Source: Trichinella spiralis (taxonomy: Eukaryota > Nematoda > Enoplea > Trichinellida > Trichinellidae). From it: DNA of 64,000 nucleotides. Numbering within the stretch: the first letter of the stretch is position 1; each line of letters opens with the position of its first letter. The translations under genes and the position numbers were made by a program. Shown here piece by piece: positions 12,006-29,058 of this stretch. A model generated the notes under the pieces. It was not told where the DNA came from, made no database searches, and saw only the letters and a list, made by a program, of their open reading frames with translations. The DNA lies in contig CM012953.1 in assembly GCA_000181795.3 (NCBI GenBank), forward strand, positions 12,899,520-12,963,519, read 5' to 3'.

Positions 12006-12833
12006 TGAGAATTTTGTACAATCTTTCTTTCCAAATGATCAGCCTCAGGGTAATAACAATAATAATACTCGGCGGACAGTATAGAATGAAGAAGCGGCAT
12101 GCGAAGAAGGTGTACAAATAGCCTGGTCCAAGAAATCCCAGCGCAGCATGGCATACATCATGCTATTTATTGCTAAATGAAAGAAGAAAACGAAGAGCTA
12201 TCTCTAAGTTCAGCGAACAAATAATAATAATAATAGTGATGGAATAGGTATGTCAGAAAAGAAGATCACTTTAAATTAATCTGCGTCAAAACAATTAGAA
12301 TTTTTTCACCGCCAATAAAAGCGAACCCGATGACATTGAAAAACATGCTTAATGATGAATAGATGTCAAGTTGAAAGAATGGAAATTGTTCATTTTATTA
12401 TGGATGTTGTTGCTGTAGCGGAAATGGTTGCTTATCGTTCTGGCCGCCAGTTGGGTGGCTTGATCAAAGAGATTTGGAAAAAAAAATCGATGCAATTGGT
12501 TAACAACTGCAGATCAGCTGTTTCTGGTCAGCAGTTTTTATTAAAAAATTAAAAAAGAACTTGTAAAAGTAGCCGACGATGAGAGCAGAACATGGAAATA
12601 TTTTCAGTTGAAATTATGAATAGTAGAATGAATGCATCATGCGAACATTTTTCTCCACATATTTGCCAATTTGTTTGTCGGCATAATTAATCCAACAACA
12701 ACAACAACAGTGAGATGTGTAGCTCATTTGCTTCAATAAAATCTCAATCTAGCCAAGTAGATGTAGGTATGTAGTAGAAGAAGAAGTTGTAGAATAATTT
12801 TAAAAAGTCTCCCCCAACACTAATAGTTGTAAT

Positions 12834-12950
12834 AGTGGTGGTGGTGGTGGGTGTGACGTCAAGTAGTGAATCAATTGGCCAGTGAAATTGGTAAAATAAG
12901 TTGACCTGTTCAAAAATTCTCAACCACCACCACCACCACCACCACCACAC
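12834..12950. repeat. Inverted GTG/CAC simple repeat with 70-base loop
   Basis: A (GTG)n tract at 12834-12852 is followed at 12923-12950 by (CAC)n. The junction AATAGTGGTGG is mirrored by CCACACTAT, so a stem of about 18-20 base pairs could form. The loop contains the CRE palindrome TGACGTCA at 12854-12861. The structure lies about 0.85 kb upstream of the DGK start codon. Confidence 0.75.
12854..12861. promoter_or_regulatory. CRE-like palindrome TGACGTCA upstream of DGK
   Basis: A perfect cAMP-response-element octamer, 849 bases upstream of the DGK ATG. Eight-base motifs occur by chance, so function is unproven. Confidence 0.3.
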
Positions 12951-15900
12951 TATCAGCATTACATTTAGCCGTACATATTCTTCTGCCAGTGATGGCCGTG
13001 ACCGGTAAATTGATAAATGAATGCACGTCGACTGGGCAAGTTCAATATTGAAAAATAGATAATTCCGTTATTGCTTTAAAACTTATCTGAAAGGCAAAAT
13101 GACATCTGATTAATACTTCATACATTCACTTCATTCATGCTGTGTATATGGCATGTGACTTTGTTGAACAAAGCGACAAAAATCGAAATCAATTCACAAA
13201 TTATTCGATACTTTCATTCCGTCCACAGACAAAGTGATTCCTCTCCTCTGTCAGCAAACACTAAAAGCTACGGATCTTTCTTGAACAGAAAAATTTTCAT
13301 CATACAAACAATCTCCAATACACCGCTATTTTCATATTATTATCTATATTCTCCTGAAATTGAATCATGTTGTGAGAAAATAAAACAAATTTTAATATTT
13401 TGCAACATTTATACTATTTATTATTAAAACAAGTTATACTAAACACTACACAATTTGTCAGAATAGACTACATTTCGATATATTTTAATACGTTTAATAG
13501 ACCATCAAAAAATACCACTAACAGGTGAGTCTGTTACAATGCAAAGCAAAAAGTGAACAAATTCATTTAGCAATAGAATGATTTTTGAAGAGAAAAGTTT
13601 TTTCTGAATAACAAGCATTTTTCTTTGCCCTTAACAAATAATATACTATTAGAAATGAGAGTTTTAATTTATTATTAAACATGTTTTTCACGATATCAAT
13701 AATTTGCAGCATTAACTGCACTATAAGTAGGCGAATACAAAAATTTTCAATTTATTAATTATTACGTTTGACTTATAACGCACAACAGTTTGCATCATAT
13801 TTATGCTTATTGAGAATTAATAATGCTATTAATGATAAATAAATATCAACATGGCTTGTATTACTAGTATACAATATTTGTAAAAAATACAATGAAATGT
13901 ATTTTATTTAAATATGAATATGAAAGTATAAATCACTGAACAATATAGAAATGTTTTGCATTTGCAATGAAAATCGTAAACCATTCATATAATATTACGC
14001 ATAATACATAGATAGTGATAAAAAAGAAAATTATTAACCATTATTATTAGTAGTAGTAACAGTAGCAGTAGAAACTGTGTTGTGCCACTTTCTGTTAATG
14101 CAGAATTAACAGAATATCAGTAGGCAAACACATTCAAAGTATTATTTCATATTAATAACTATTTTTCAGTAAGTTGTTCTGAATGTGTAATTTAATTTTC
14201 TCTTCAGTTTATAAAATTTTATTCTGTTTATTCATTTTAATTTGATGAAAGAACATCATTTAAACTATCCTTCATCATCCTAATCGTTTGCTGCTGCAAA
14301 TTAAATGTTGCCAATGAGAATCGCAAGTCAGTGAATTAAACAAAAAGGAAGATAAGAAGAAAATCTATATTTGATTTTATTATGCAACAGACGTAACTCA
14401 TTTTTATGCAACTTATATAATTTTTATTAACTTGTACGGGGAAGAGGCCAACTGCTTATATTCTTTCTACACGTGATCCAGCCATTTCAAAAGCGCGTTG
14501 CTTGGTAGTTATTTATTATTCTACAAATTTCCTTCCTTCTCATCATTAATTACATTACTTCACTGTTCGAAATAAAGCCATAAATATAATATTAAACATA
14601 AAACACACTGATGATGGAAATTTATTCAAATAAGATATTGGAATTTTTCCATATCCAACTGTGCAGAATGAATTCATTGAAATAAACGAACGTGAAAGAT
14701 AAGACGAGATTCAAATCACCCATTGAATGAGCGCTTACATATGAAAATACTTTAATGTCATAAAAAAAGAACACAAATTACAAAATAATTAAAAAAAGTC
14801 CACTTTGTGTCCGTTTATCAATTTATATTTTCACTTACGAGGTCCACATTCACCCATCAACTTCCCCATAAAGCCCATCAATTGTTTCATGGAATCAATC
14901 AATCGTTCGTCAAAATGTAAAGTATCCAGAAAAAAATTACTCTGTTTAATTAAACATTAAAAATTAACAAACATCTTCCACATTACCTGGGGTAAAATTT
15001 TGAAATATCAAATTCTTTTTCCCCTTAATCAATTACAAAATTTAAAATTCCATCTCAACATCAGAGACTCTGTTGTTATAGTTAAATAAAAGAACAAAAA
15101 TTACCTGATCATAAATAGAAAGCATATTTATTCATATTTATCATTGAATATAAAATGAAAATTATATTTAACATTGAAAATAAACCTAAAAAACAGAATT
15201 ATCATTTTATAAAAAAGAGATGGAACAAATCAAATAGAAACACCATGTTCAATCATAATTGACAAGAATTGGATTGAATTGAAATGAAATGAAATGAAAT
15301 GCACAAATATACTTACAAATAAATAAATGAATAATGTTTTCTTTTTTCTCTTATTATAACACGAGATGAGAGAATAGTCAATTAAAATGAGTAGTCAGTC
15401 GGCTTTGATTGCAATTTGAAATGAGCAAGATTGTTATGATTATGATTATTGTTATTTATTAAGAGCGGTTCTGATGAAAGGCCTTGAATTTAGCTTGTCG
15501 ATTGCAATATTGAACTGTCGCACAAAATTCCGCTTGTCAAGCATGCTTGGACAAAAACACAGGGAATGAAAAATGGAAGATCATTGCTATTCATTAAGAA
15601 TTACAAACAATCCCACGCGTGTCTATAATTGCTTGAACTTAATTGTCAAAATTTGCCATAATTTCTTCATCGAGTACAAAATGACAATGCTCATTCAAAG
15701 TATGTTTGTTCAATGGAACAAAAAAAAATAAATAATTTGTAATGTGAATGAAAAAAAAATTAATAATTCTTCAAAAACTTACCTCTGTACAAAGTGAACA
15801 TCTTTTTGAAAGTTGAAAAGTTGAAAACAAAGTAGAATATATTTTACAAAATTTGACCTACAAAAATAAAATTAAAAATAATGATAATAATGCAAGCAAG

Positions 15901-18157
15901 ATTTTATTTAAAAAGTGTTTTTATTAATTCGAAGCACAAAGTTTTCAATCAGAATTTTTAAAACAGTTTATTGCACTGAATCGAAAAGAGCAGATTGAAC
16001 TTTACCAGAGAAAAAAAACAATATGAATATTTAAAATGTTAATAATGTATTTTCAAAAAGCAGAATTCAAATGAATGCAACAAATAACCTTCAAACAATT
16101 GTTCACAGTCGGAAATTGTTCCTTTGTCAAAAAAAACAACAAAATAATTGCTATTATGTTGCATTGAAGAACAAAAAAAATACTAATAATTGTCCACATT
16201 CCAGTATATACATAAAATACATATCCAGTTGCTTGAAAATTCATAATCTTTTTCATTAATAATATTTTTTTAATAAAAATAAATATTGATTTAAAAATGC
16301 TTTTACAATTTCAAAAACTAAAAGTCATTTATTATTAAAATAATAAGTTAGCACAAATTGAACACTTTTCTGGTGCATTTCAATACGTCACTGGTGTGTG
16401 ACACTGCAAACTGACGGCGTCATTTTTTATTTTCGGCTAATTATTACTTATTCACTTTCTGCTTTTTGGCAATAACCGACGGCCAAAGCGATATTTTTTT
16501 TCCACAAATTACTCACACAATGCTTAGCATTTTTACATTATTAAAAATACAAAACAAACAATTTTAATTAATTAAATCAATCAAAAAAATGAAAACAGCC
16601 CTGCAATTTCTTAACGGCATTATAACACAATTATTTGGAAGAAAAGAAGAACAGAACAAAAGAGCACCGGATAAATATTTCCACTACAAATTAGATGGTA
16701 CATTTTGTTCAGTTCAAACAACAAATGCTGACTTTTGTTGTATGCAAGAATGCTTTCTTTTAAACCGCGTATAATATTAATAACCGCATTATCTTATATC
16801 TACTGCTTGCACAACATTAAGAAATATTTGCACTTTTATCATAATGTTATTTCTTTATTGTTTTCCTTATCAGTGAAACAGCTGAACTTAATACACTGGA
16901 CACACTGAATTAATGGTTAACCACACAGAGTTTTGGCCGACAAAAGTTGCTTTCAAAGTTTTCATTTCTACATAAGCTTATATATGTATCGGAGAACAGA
17001 AGATGAAAATTCACTTTAAAATTAAAAAAAATATTCATCGAATAAAAAAAACAGAATACAAATATTACTACAAAAACACCAAGCGACCAATTGAACAATA
17101 GTTACAATTTTCTCTGAAACATCAACATCAATTACTACGGTAATTCAGAATAATTCACGTACAGAAAAGTGAGTTGGCAGATACAGCAGAGACTGTAAGG
17201 ATAAATAACTTTTCCGTTGAACACTGAGGATTAGATATTGCTTTTTTCTAAATTATTTATATTAACATTTGCATGCAAAATAATTAGCTGATCAATTTAC
17301 AATGGTTCAATTGAAGAAATTGACGAAAAGCGGCGTAGAAGAGAATATATTAAAAAAACGAACCGAATAAGTGGCGTCATTTTTCGTTGGAACCTTTTTT
17401 GATGCACCACACAGAAGAAAATACCTCAGCGTGAAATCAATAACAACACATTTCCGTATTATATATATATCGAATTTGGTGGTTACGCGTCAGTTCCGGC
17501 GCTAATTCGTCAAACGTCAAAAATGCAAGCACGAATTAATTACACAACTTCAACGTTGTCATCGAATGAGAATACGTGCACAATATTTTATTAACGTAAT
17601 TCGTTTGGGAGTGAAAAAGCAAAAAACAAGAAGAAAAAAATCCAGACGGATGGACGACGATGCAAATTTGAAAATTTGCTCCTAATATATTTATTACTAT
17701 TTTCAGATATTCTTCTATGGATGCATTAATTAATTTATTATTATTGTGACGGCTGCAGTGTATTTGAAAAATTGCAAATCTTGTGCGTTATGAAAAAAAA
17801 TGAAGCGTCATAAAACTGCGGTTTGACATTTCGAACAAAATCAGAAAACAAAGCTAAAAACCTAAAAGCATAGTTCACTCACTCTTCTCGGCATCAAGTC
17901 TGCTTTTTTTGACATTTCAAAAATAAAAAATAACACTAAAATTCATTCATCATCGACCAACGTAAAACTCGTCTTACTGAAATTAATTTTTAAAATATTT
18001 CATTAAAATATCCATAAAAGAATGAAAAAACTTCTGCATGCATGCTTTTTCTTATCATGCAAACAAAAGAGATACGAGTGATGAAAATGCCCCAGGGTCC
18101 AGAAATGAATTTTTTTAGTTTAAAAAAACAAATTCAATAGCATTCAGAAATTTGTAA

Positions 18158-18184
18158 AATTATTATTATTATTATTATTATTAT
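18158..18184. repeat. (ATT)n microsatellite
   Basis: About eight to nine uninterrupted ATT units. Confidence 0.9.
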
Positions 18185-18957
18185 GCCGTTTTCATCATTA
18201 ATTACACTTCAACAACTACTGCTCTATTATTAAACAAATAATCGTCTGGTCGTAAAATTGCATTGAATTCAAAGACGAGTTCCTCTACAGTATTGTATTC
18301 CAATTTTTGCATTGCATAATTCATCAGTGGCTGGAACTCATAATTTAATAATTTTCCATTTTTTTCAAAAAAAAACGAATCAATAAGTGATAAATGAATT
18401 TTCAGTTGATAATTGTTTTTTTCCTATTTTACAAATTTAATTCAAAGTCATGCAAAAAAATTCAATTTTTCTAATCCGTTTGGAATATTATTTATTACAC
18501 GCGCAACAAATGTGCAGTGAAAACGAGCTAACTGTACACAATTGTAATTCCATTCAACCGCATATAACAATCATCATTTTCAACGATGGATCAAAGTTTT
18601 GGCCAACAATTTATTTTTACCACCTCTTCACATCGGTATATATATACATAAAATATTTTACAATTTTAATTAATTTTAATAATAACAGAAAATATTTATT
18701 AGCATTTTCAACAATTGAATGATTTTTTAGAAAGCATGCCGTCTCACTGAATGTGTTGAACATTGTTTTCTTTGTAATTATCAATCAATATAGAAGAGAA
18801 AACAAATTACTTTTTTGATTAAATTATTCATTGTTGAAATTTGAAAATATTTTAACAAATGAAAATAAAAATTGGAACTGATGCTTTTCGAATTTGGGTG
18901 AAGTCAATCGGAAAGATCTGATTCTTCAAAAGCAAACAACAGCCGTGGCAATATAAC

Positions 18958-18979
18958 TGATGATGATGATGATGATGAT
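18958..18979. repeat. (TGA)n microsatellite
   Basis: Seven consecutive TGA units. Confidence 0.9.
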
Positions 18980-20124
18980 ATTAGAGTGCGTGATTCATAA
19001 ACTCCGAGACAACATTTTAACAAGCCGAACCACCCGTAGTGAAGCTCAAGCGAGCATCAAGCCATTCCAGATCAACGATAATAGATGAATGGATAATGTG
19101 CACTGATTTAGAATGAATATCGAAGAAAATAATAAATAACAGGATTTTTCATCACAAGTACAAACATACGCTCACACAGCGCCTGTCAATGAGGTTTGTC
19201 TTGTTGCTATGCAAACGGTAAAGAGATTTTCATCATTATGCAAAGAAATCGTTGAAATTCAAAATTTCATTAAAACAAATCGCTTTACGCTTTTATCAAT
19301 CCCATCACCGACCAACCAGTAAAACGCAAAAAACACAACAACTCAGGTTCTCATTATCGATAATTTTTCCTTTTACACAAAATTTATGCAGTGATATATT
19401 GTCATATTAAAAAAAAATACAAATACACTGAATAAAACAGAAAAATAGATTGTTCTGCTTAACTCAGAAAGCATTTCTTGTTTCTTGAGTTAAAAAAAAG
19501 CATACATACCACCTCTTTGTCGTCTTCTTTTTTCCCTCTGTATTACACAGCAGTGACAAGAAGAAATTATCATAATAAATTCATTTAAATTTGTCAATGT
19601 ATTTATAAATTTGAAAAAGGAACAAATCAGTCGTGAAATTAATGCTTCTTGGTCTTATTTTTCCCTGTCTTTTTTTGCCTCAGCTTCGAAAAGTGATGAC
19701 GATTCTTACGTTTCGACCCAACCAAATAATCAGCAAAAATCTGAGAATGTTTTATAATAATTATTGAGGCGTGATTTTAACTAAAGACTCGGCCAGATGT
19801 TTTGCTGACGCTCAATTTGATGAACTGCTGCTGCTCAGCTGACGGCATTCGTCATAATTTCAAGTCTGCACTGAGAAAATGCCTCTCTTGTTCAATAAAA
19901 TACAACGATGGGAATGTGCAGTTTATTCACTTTTGAAACGTTTTGCAATTGTTGAAAATTCAAAAAACTTTTCCCTGACACTTTTTCTTCTTTTTCAATA
20001 TTTCCATACTTACATATACGATATATATATACCTCAGTTTTTCTAAATTTATTTATTTCACAATGCAATATTATAAATCTCACTTCAACAATAATGCATA
20101 ATCAATCACCCTGCTTCAAGAAAT

Positions 20125-20132
20125 TGACGTCA
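20125..20132. promoter_or_regulatory. Second CRE-like palindrome TGACGTCA
   Basis: Embedded in the ten-base palindrome TTGACGTCAA, in the gene-poor region about 8 kb upstream of DGK. Function is unproven. Confidence 0.2.
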
Positions 20133-22819
20133 AAAATAATATAACATTAATGCTTCATTATTTTTAATAATTAGAAAACATAACGATACTTCATTTTACT
20201 GATATGTGTCATATTTCATACAGTACTACCTACGTACGAGTGCCGTTTTATTACAAGCGAAAGAAAAACAGATGCTACTGTGAAAATATGTAACTTCTAT
20301 ATAACAATCACAACCGTGTATCGTTTAATGTAGAATACAAATATTTGAATTAATCAATTATTGAAAATTTTTCAAATATTTGAACATCAAAACTAGAACA
20401 TTTTCTGAAATGCACAATTTCTGAACTGTTAAAATTCCCTCATTAATTGCATTAGCACAAATTCACATGAACACAATCAATATATTTATCGTTTGCTTAA
20501 AATCCCAGCTCACAACTGGCTGTAAACAAATAATTCAAATGTCTGCATTGGTTTTATAGTTTTCTACTATTCTTGGAAAACGAAATACGTTCTAGCAAAG
20601 TTAGCATATTTGTTTGTATAATGCAAACTGCTCCATTGAACATGAACTTCAATGAAGAAACAATAAAATTGCATCTCTCGATTGTGAAATTCATATTAAT
20701 GAAGTTAAAATTTTCATTTATAAAAACAATTATGAAATAAATATTGAAATTGAATTTCATTCCAATCAACAACAACAACAACAACAAAATTACCACTTGT
20801 TTCTAATAACTTGATTATTGTATTGTCTGTAAATTGAAAATGTAAGAGTTCAGAAAATAAAATTATCCCACGAAGTGTGTCAAAAAAGAAAGAACCCATG
20901 CAAATTAAGTATGATTAAATTTCAATTTAAAAAAATTGAATTTTTCTTATCACAAATGAAAAATATTATTATTAAAAATTAAAAAAGCAAAACAAAGATA
21001 ATCACTTATGATCGGGTGAAGTTGTTTTGCATGAATGTGTCTTGTCAAAAGTTGAAATTATGACTGACTATAAATGATGCAGTTTGAAATTTGTTCTTCA
21101 AAAATTATGAAGAAAAATGAAAATAGCACGAAACTCTGCCGAACGTTGTGAAGCGTGAAAATGATAAAATGATGCGCTTGCATAATTCAACCAACACTAT
21201 TAGCCTCGCTTTGCTTACTTTGCGCTCTCGACTGAGCAAAGTGAAAAAGCAAATACTCGGTCGGCTGTCATCGTCAAAGCACTTTGGCAAACATAGTTGT
21301 CGTTGTCGGCGACTTTTAAAAATATCAAAATACAGCACAAACACAGTAATGGATAACATTTGTGAAAATTATTTTTTAATTTACATAAATAAAAACTGCT
21401 TGCTATGTTGCTAATGGTAGATAAGAAAAATTAACAACAACTATAAAATTATAATTCCTTACTTTTACAGTGAAAAAAATATTCATCAAAATTTAGTTGA
21501 TTAAATAAGTGTTACGTAATTTTATGTGAAAATAAAAAATTCTTACAATAAACGTACCGTTTTAGCTGACTAAATGTGAACAAACAAAATGCAAATCATT
21601 TTCATCAACAATAGTTTGCTTGTCTTGATTGAAAAACTTTTCCATTATACTGGAACTAATAAAAAAAGTTCTTTTTCAAATTCATTTCTCATTTCCACTC
21701 CCTTTCATTAATTATTAGTACTTTACATGAGGATATTTATGATGATAATTTCAGCTAGTTGGAAAAACAATATTATGTAGATCTTGTGAAAAACAGTCTG
21801 CAATCTGAAGGAATAAGAAAAAGAAAACCTCTTTGATGATTATTACAAGTTCTGAAAAATTAATTACCTCTCATGATCCGCATGACAAGCAGACTTCATT
21901 CGACATATTCCATTTGCAAAATTTTGTTTCCAGAGTTGTTCTGTAAAAACTCATCAATTTTTTATTATAAATATTAAATGCCTTTTCTTCGGGTTTAGCA
22001 AATTGAAATAAATGAAAAAAACCAGCTTTAAGAAGCTGCAAAAAATCAATCATCTTTGAATTTATTTAATAATAATAATGATGCCTTTACAATAACCACA
22101 ACGCATAAACACACAAGTGTTAGGGAAATTTACATAAACCAAAACAGAAACAGTGAATGAAGAAGAAGCATTGAAGATTTTTTCCCCAGAATTTCCTCCA
22201 ATTTTGCATTGTCAAATACAATCAGATCGATTCGATTTCACTGACCAAAAATTCACACGTTCCAAACATTTCACTGAAATCATAAAAGAAGGCTGTTGTC
22301 AAATTATATACCATTCATTGATTTTCCAATAAGAAAATCATCCTGAAACATGGATTAATTAATAAGCTTCTTTCCTAAATTAAGCTGCTCAAAAATTCAA
22401 TCTCAGCTCTACAAAATGCGCAACGCTAACTGTGGGAGATAAAGTAAATATTTTAAATAAACAAAAACTAATAATAATAATTCATCCAGCAGATTAACAA
22501 TATTTTAAGTTTCAAGCAACATACAATTAACTAACTGCTTTCCAGTGATGAACTGCTAGTTCATACTAAAACTAACTGCCTACTTCATAATATCGTAGCG
22601 GAAACCTAAAAAAAACCAAAACAACAACAACAAGTTTATTAATTTTTTCTAAAAAATATACAACAAACATTCTGTTTTACAAATTTGGTGATGCTTTAAA
22701 GTTGAACAATTAGAAGGCTGTTCAAGTGGCCTTTGCAAATACATTTACGGCAACAATACAATAGGCAAAAATTTAAATAAACTCCAAAATATTTTTCAAC
22801 ATATGAAATGAAATTATTT

Positions 22820-26585
<3,766 letters not shown>

Positions 26586-27456
26586 GCTTGGCTAAAATAA
26601 TTTATTTCACTTGATTAAGAATTGAAACAAGAATAAGAAAGCCAACAAAATAAATAAAATTTCCTTTATTAACAGCTGCCCGATCAGTTGAAAGAAACTA
26701 ATACAAATATTTTATAAAAAATTTTGATACTGAAAAAAACATTGATATCCATTTTGCTCATTCGAAGAAACTCAATCAAAAAATTTTAAATATGCATTAC
26801 ATATTTTTAAAGTTTTAATGCATAATAAAAAAGTTTATTAATATTAATGCGACTTATCTTTGTTGCAAAGAAAAAAGTTTGTAATTTAAAAAGTAATAAT
26901 TTTATTTACACAAAAGTAGAAATAAAAACTGAATTAAGTAGACTGACAAGTAATTCAGTACAGTATAAAAAAATTAAGATTTTATATCTTTATCATACTG
27001 TAATTAAAATCTTGATGTTAGCAAATGGTTTTGTAGCACTGCAAAACCGAATGATAGATTATATGATTGAAGGAAATATGATTTGGATGATAATATTAAA
27101 ATCTGAGCTATCAAAGTATCGTAAAATTAATAAATGTTAAAGCAGCTTCCAAATCCTATTTTCATGTCCTCAGGTTTTGCAGTATAACAAAATGTAAAAT
27201 AGCATACAACTACGATACTTATTTATAATACAAATTTTTAAATTTTCTATATAGTGCTTTGAAAATAATTCACAAATAAGTGTTATTTCACATTTTATTG
27301 TAGAAGTTTCTTTATTTGTCAACTGTACCAGCTAACAATTATTTTTCGCATATAGTGTTAAGTGAAATTCAGTAAACACCATTAACATTTGCATAACACT
27401 TAAAAATGAAAATCTAATGAACAAATAGAAATATACAGAAAAGTTAACTATGCTAA
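26586..27456. other. Spacer between SPG7 start and RING1 stop
   Basis: AT-rich. A minus-strand AATAAA (plus TTTATT, 27311-27316) about 140 bases past the RING1 stop is its likely poly(A) signal. The rest presumably holds the SPG7 promoter. A 97-codon plus-strand frame at 26847-27140 shows no family resemblance. Confidence 0.6.
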
Positions 27457-29058
27457 TTACAATGTTTCCGCTGAAGACGAAGGTTTATCTTCAGAAAACA
27501 ACTCTGGATAAGAAAAATACAATTCTACTGGTTTGTTTTCAGCGCAGTGCTTTCTGGAAAGCATCTCTATGCTGCTATGTTCATTGTCCACTCGTATCAT
27601 CTCTGAGTTTTCAGACATTATAAATAGTTGACATGGCACCGGGCATCCTTTTGTTTCATCGAAAGTTGCTAAACGGTCTAGAAAATCCAACAACTTCTGA
27701 TCTACTGTACAATTTTTAGTGCTTTCGTAATCGAATCGAATTCGCATGGCCAAATAATCGATAACATGGTCAACTAAAATGCATAACACATAAGTATCGT
27801 ACAAAATATTAAATATACAATTAATCCAAAATTCCTCAACTCATTGAAATAAAAAATAAAAACTATACATTTTTACGGTAAATTAAAATTTTCCATTTAT
27901 AATCATTTAAATACCGTAGCACTTAGAATTTCACTAAAAAATATGTACTGTCTTTTGACGACATGCTTTCAAAAACGCAATAAAAAAACGGCTTTATAAA
28001 TTTACAAAAACTCACTTGACACAAGAACATTAGACGTTAAATAGCGTGGTTCGGTCAGAAATGACGGAAAACTTTTAGAAAAAATCATATTCGGGTGTGG
28101 TTTTATCAGAAATCCAAACTATAACAACATATACTGAAAATAAACGAATGAACTATAATACGACTTACCTGTCTATCCGATGTACTTGAAGAAGCTCTCG
28201 GACTCTCAGAAGAGCTTTCACCGTTTGATCTTTGCTTGGGATTCGCTGCACTTATTTCAGCTTCTTTTCTCTTTCGACGTCCTATATGCCATTATAAGGA
28301 TTAATTAAAATATTAATATTCATCAATTACCCACTTTCACGTTCATCCATCATGCAAGCAAATCTGTTTAATCGGCGGAGTTGACTCTGAAATTTCATTC
28401 CTTCTTGTATACTTCGTTGCAAAGAAATTGTACTATGGTGTTTCTTCATTTTGTCAAATGCTTCCGCTTCCATCGCATCATATTCTTCTCTACTTGGATA
28501 AATCTGAAAGCGCACAATTAAAAAAAAACTTTCTTTTAACAAAAGACAGTGCGTAAAAACAAAACATCTTTAAGCATTATGTAATATTTACATTATGAAT
28601 TGAATTAAGCAAGGCATATATAATTTTTCAACAAGAATTAAATCAACGATATCAAAGAAGTTAAAAAGCAGCAAATGCAGACGCAACTTTAAACTTTTAA
28701 TAAGTACCTTAGTGATTATGCCATCAAAATTAGGATCCGGTCGAAGTGATCGTTTCGATACGAGCTTACATCTGCATGTTGGACATTCTTTATTTCCGCT
28801 GCGTAATGCAGTTGTTATGCAGTCCTGGCAAAAGCGATGTAAACACTCTTTAGTTGTCATTGTATTTTTCAACATGTCCAAACAAATCGGGCACATCAAC
28901 TCAGAACTAAGACTTCTAGGAGAAAGACTTAAAACGGAATCATCAGTTATCGGGTCGTGTCGCACTCTTTGACGTTCATAAGCAGTCATCTGCCAGACTT
29001 TCCCAGTGCTATTCGTAGTTTTGGAATTCTTTTCAGAATCATCAGATATGGTAGACAT
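27457..29058 (-). CDS. RING1: RING1/RNF2, Polycomb repressive complex 1 E3 ubiquitin ligase, 350 aa, 5 exons
   Basis: Nuclear E3 ligase that monoubiquitinates histone H2A and silences developmental genes. Exons: 29058-28708, 28503-28335, 28281-28169, 28118-28016, 27773-27457. The N-terminal block is almost identical to vertebrate RING1: [20 protein letters not shown], the C3HC4 finger (Cys56 to about Cys98), [10 protein letters not shown] and [11 protein letters not shown], then [16 protein letters not shown]. The middle is basic and Ser-rich ([21 protein letters not shown]), fitting a nuclear linker. The C-terminal RAWUL domain, which in vertebrates binds CBX and RYBP proteins, starts GFLIKPHP and includes [14 protein letters not shown] and ends [10 protein letters not shown]; it is much more diverged than the RING. 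Exon 2 uses a GTGGGT donor, required by the phase of exon 3. Start ATG at 29058 chosen; an in-frame upstream ATG would add [10 protein letters not shown], less likely. Confidence 0.95.

Larger units (their letters stand above)
12006..22819. other. 10.8 kb gene-poor region upstream of DGK, downstream of SPG7
   Basis: No gene with matched exon phases could be built. The stretch is AT-rich with many homopolymers and scattered short open frames below 100 codons. It holds the GTG/CAC inverted repeat (12834-12950), CRE-like palindromes (12854 and 20125), ATT and TGA microsatellites (18158 and 18958), and several patches with clearly higher GC: roughly 16380-16500, 17310-17560, 18990-19090 and 21120-21330. 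These patches could be regulatory elements or 5' UTR exons of DGK, whose start codon faces this region. A minus-strand AATAAA (22635-22640) close to the right end is the likely SPG7 poly(A) signal. Confidence 0.6.

Noticed and set aside
26847-27140. 97-codon plus-strand frame between SPG7 and RING1
   Set aside because: Composition is Lys/Ile/Asn-rich as expected from AT-rich noncoding DNA; no domain seen.
28331-28334. GTAATT donor for RING1 exon 2
   Set aside because: Gives a stop in exon 3; the GTGGGT donor a few bases earlier restores the basic linker frame.
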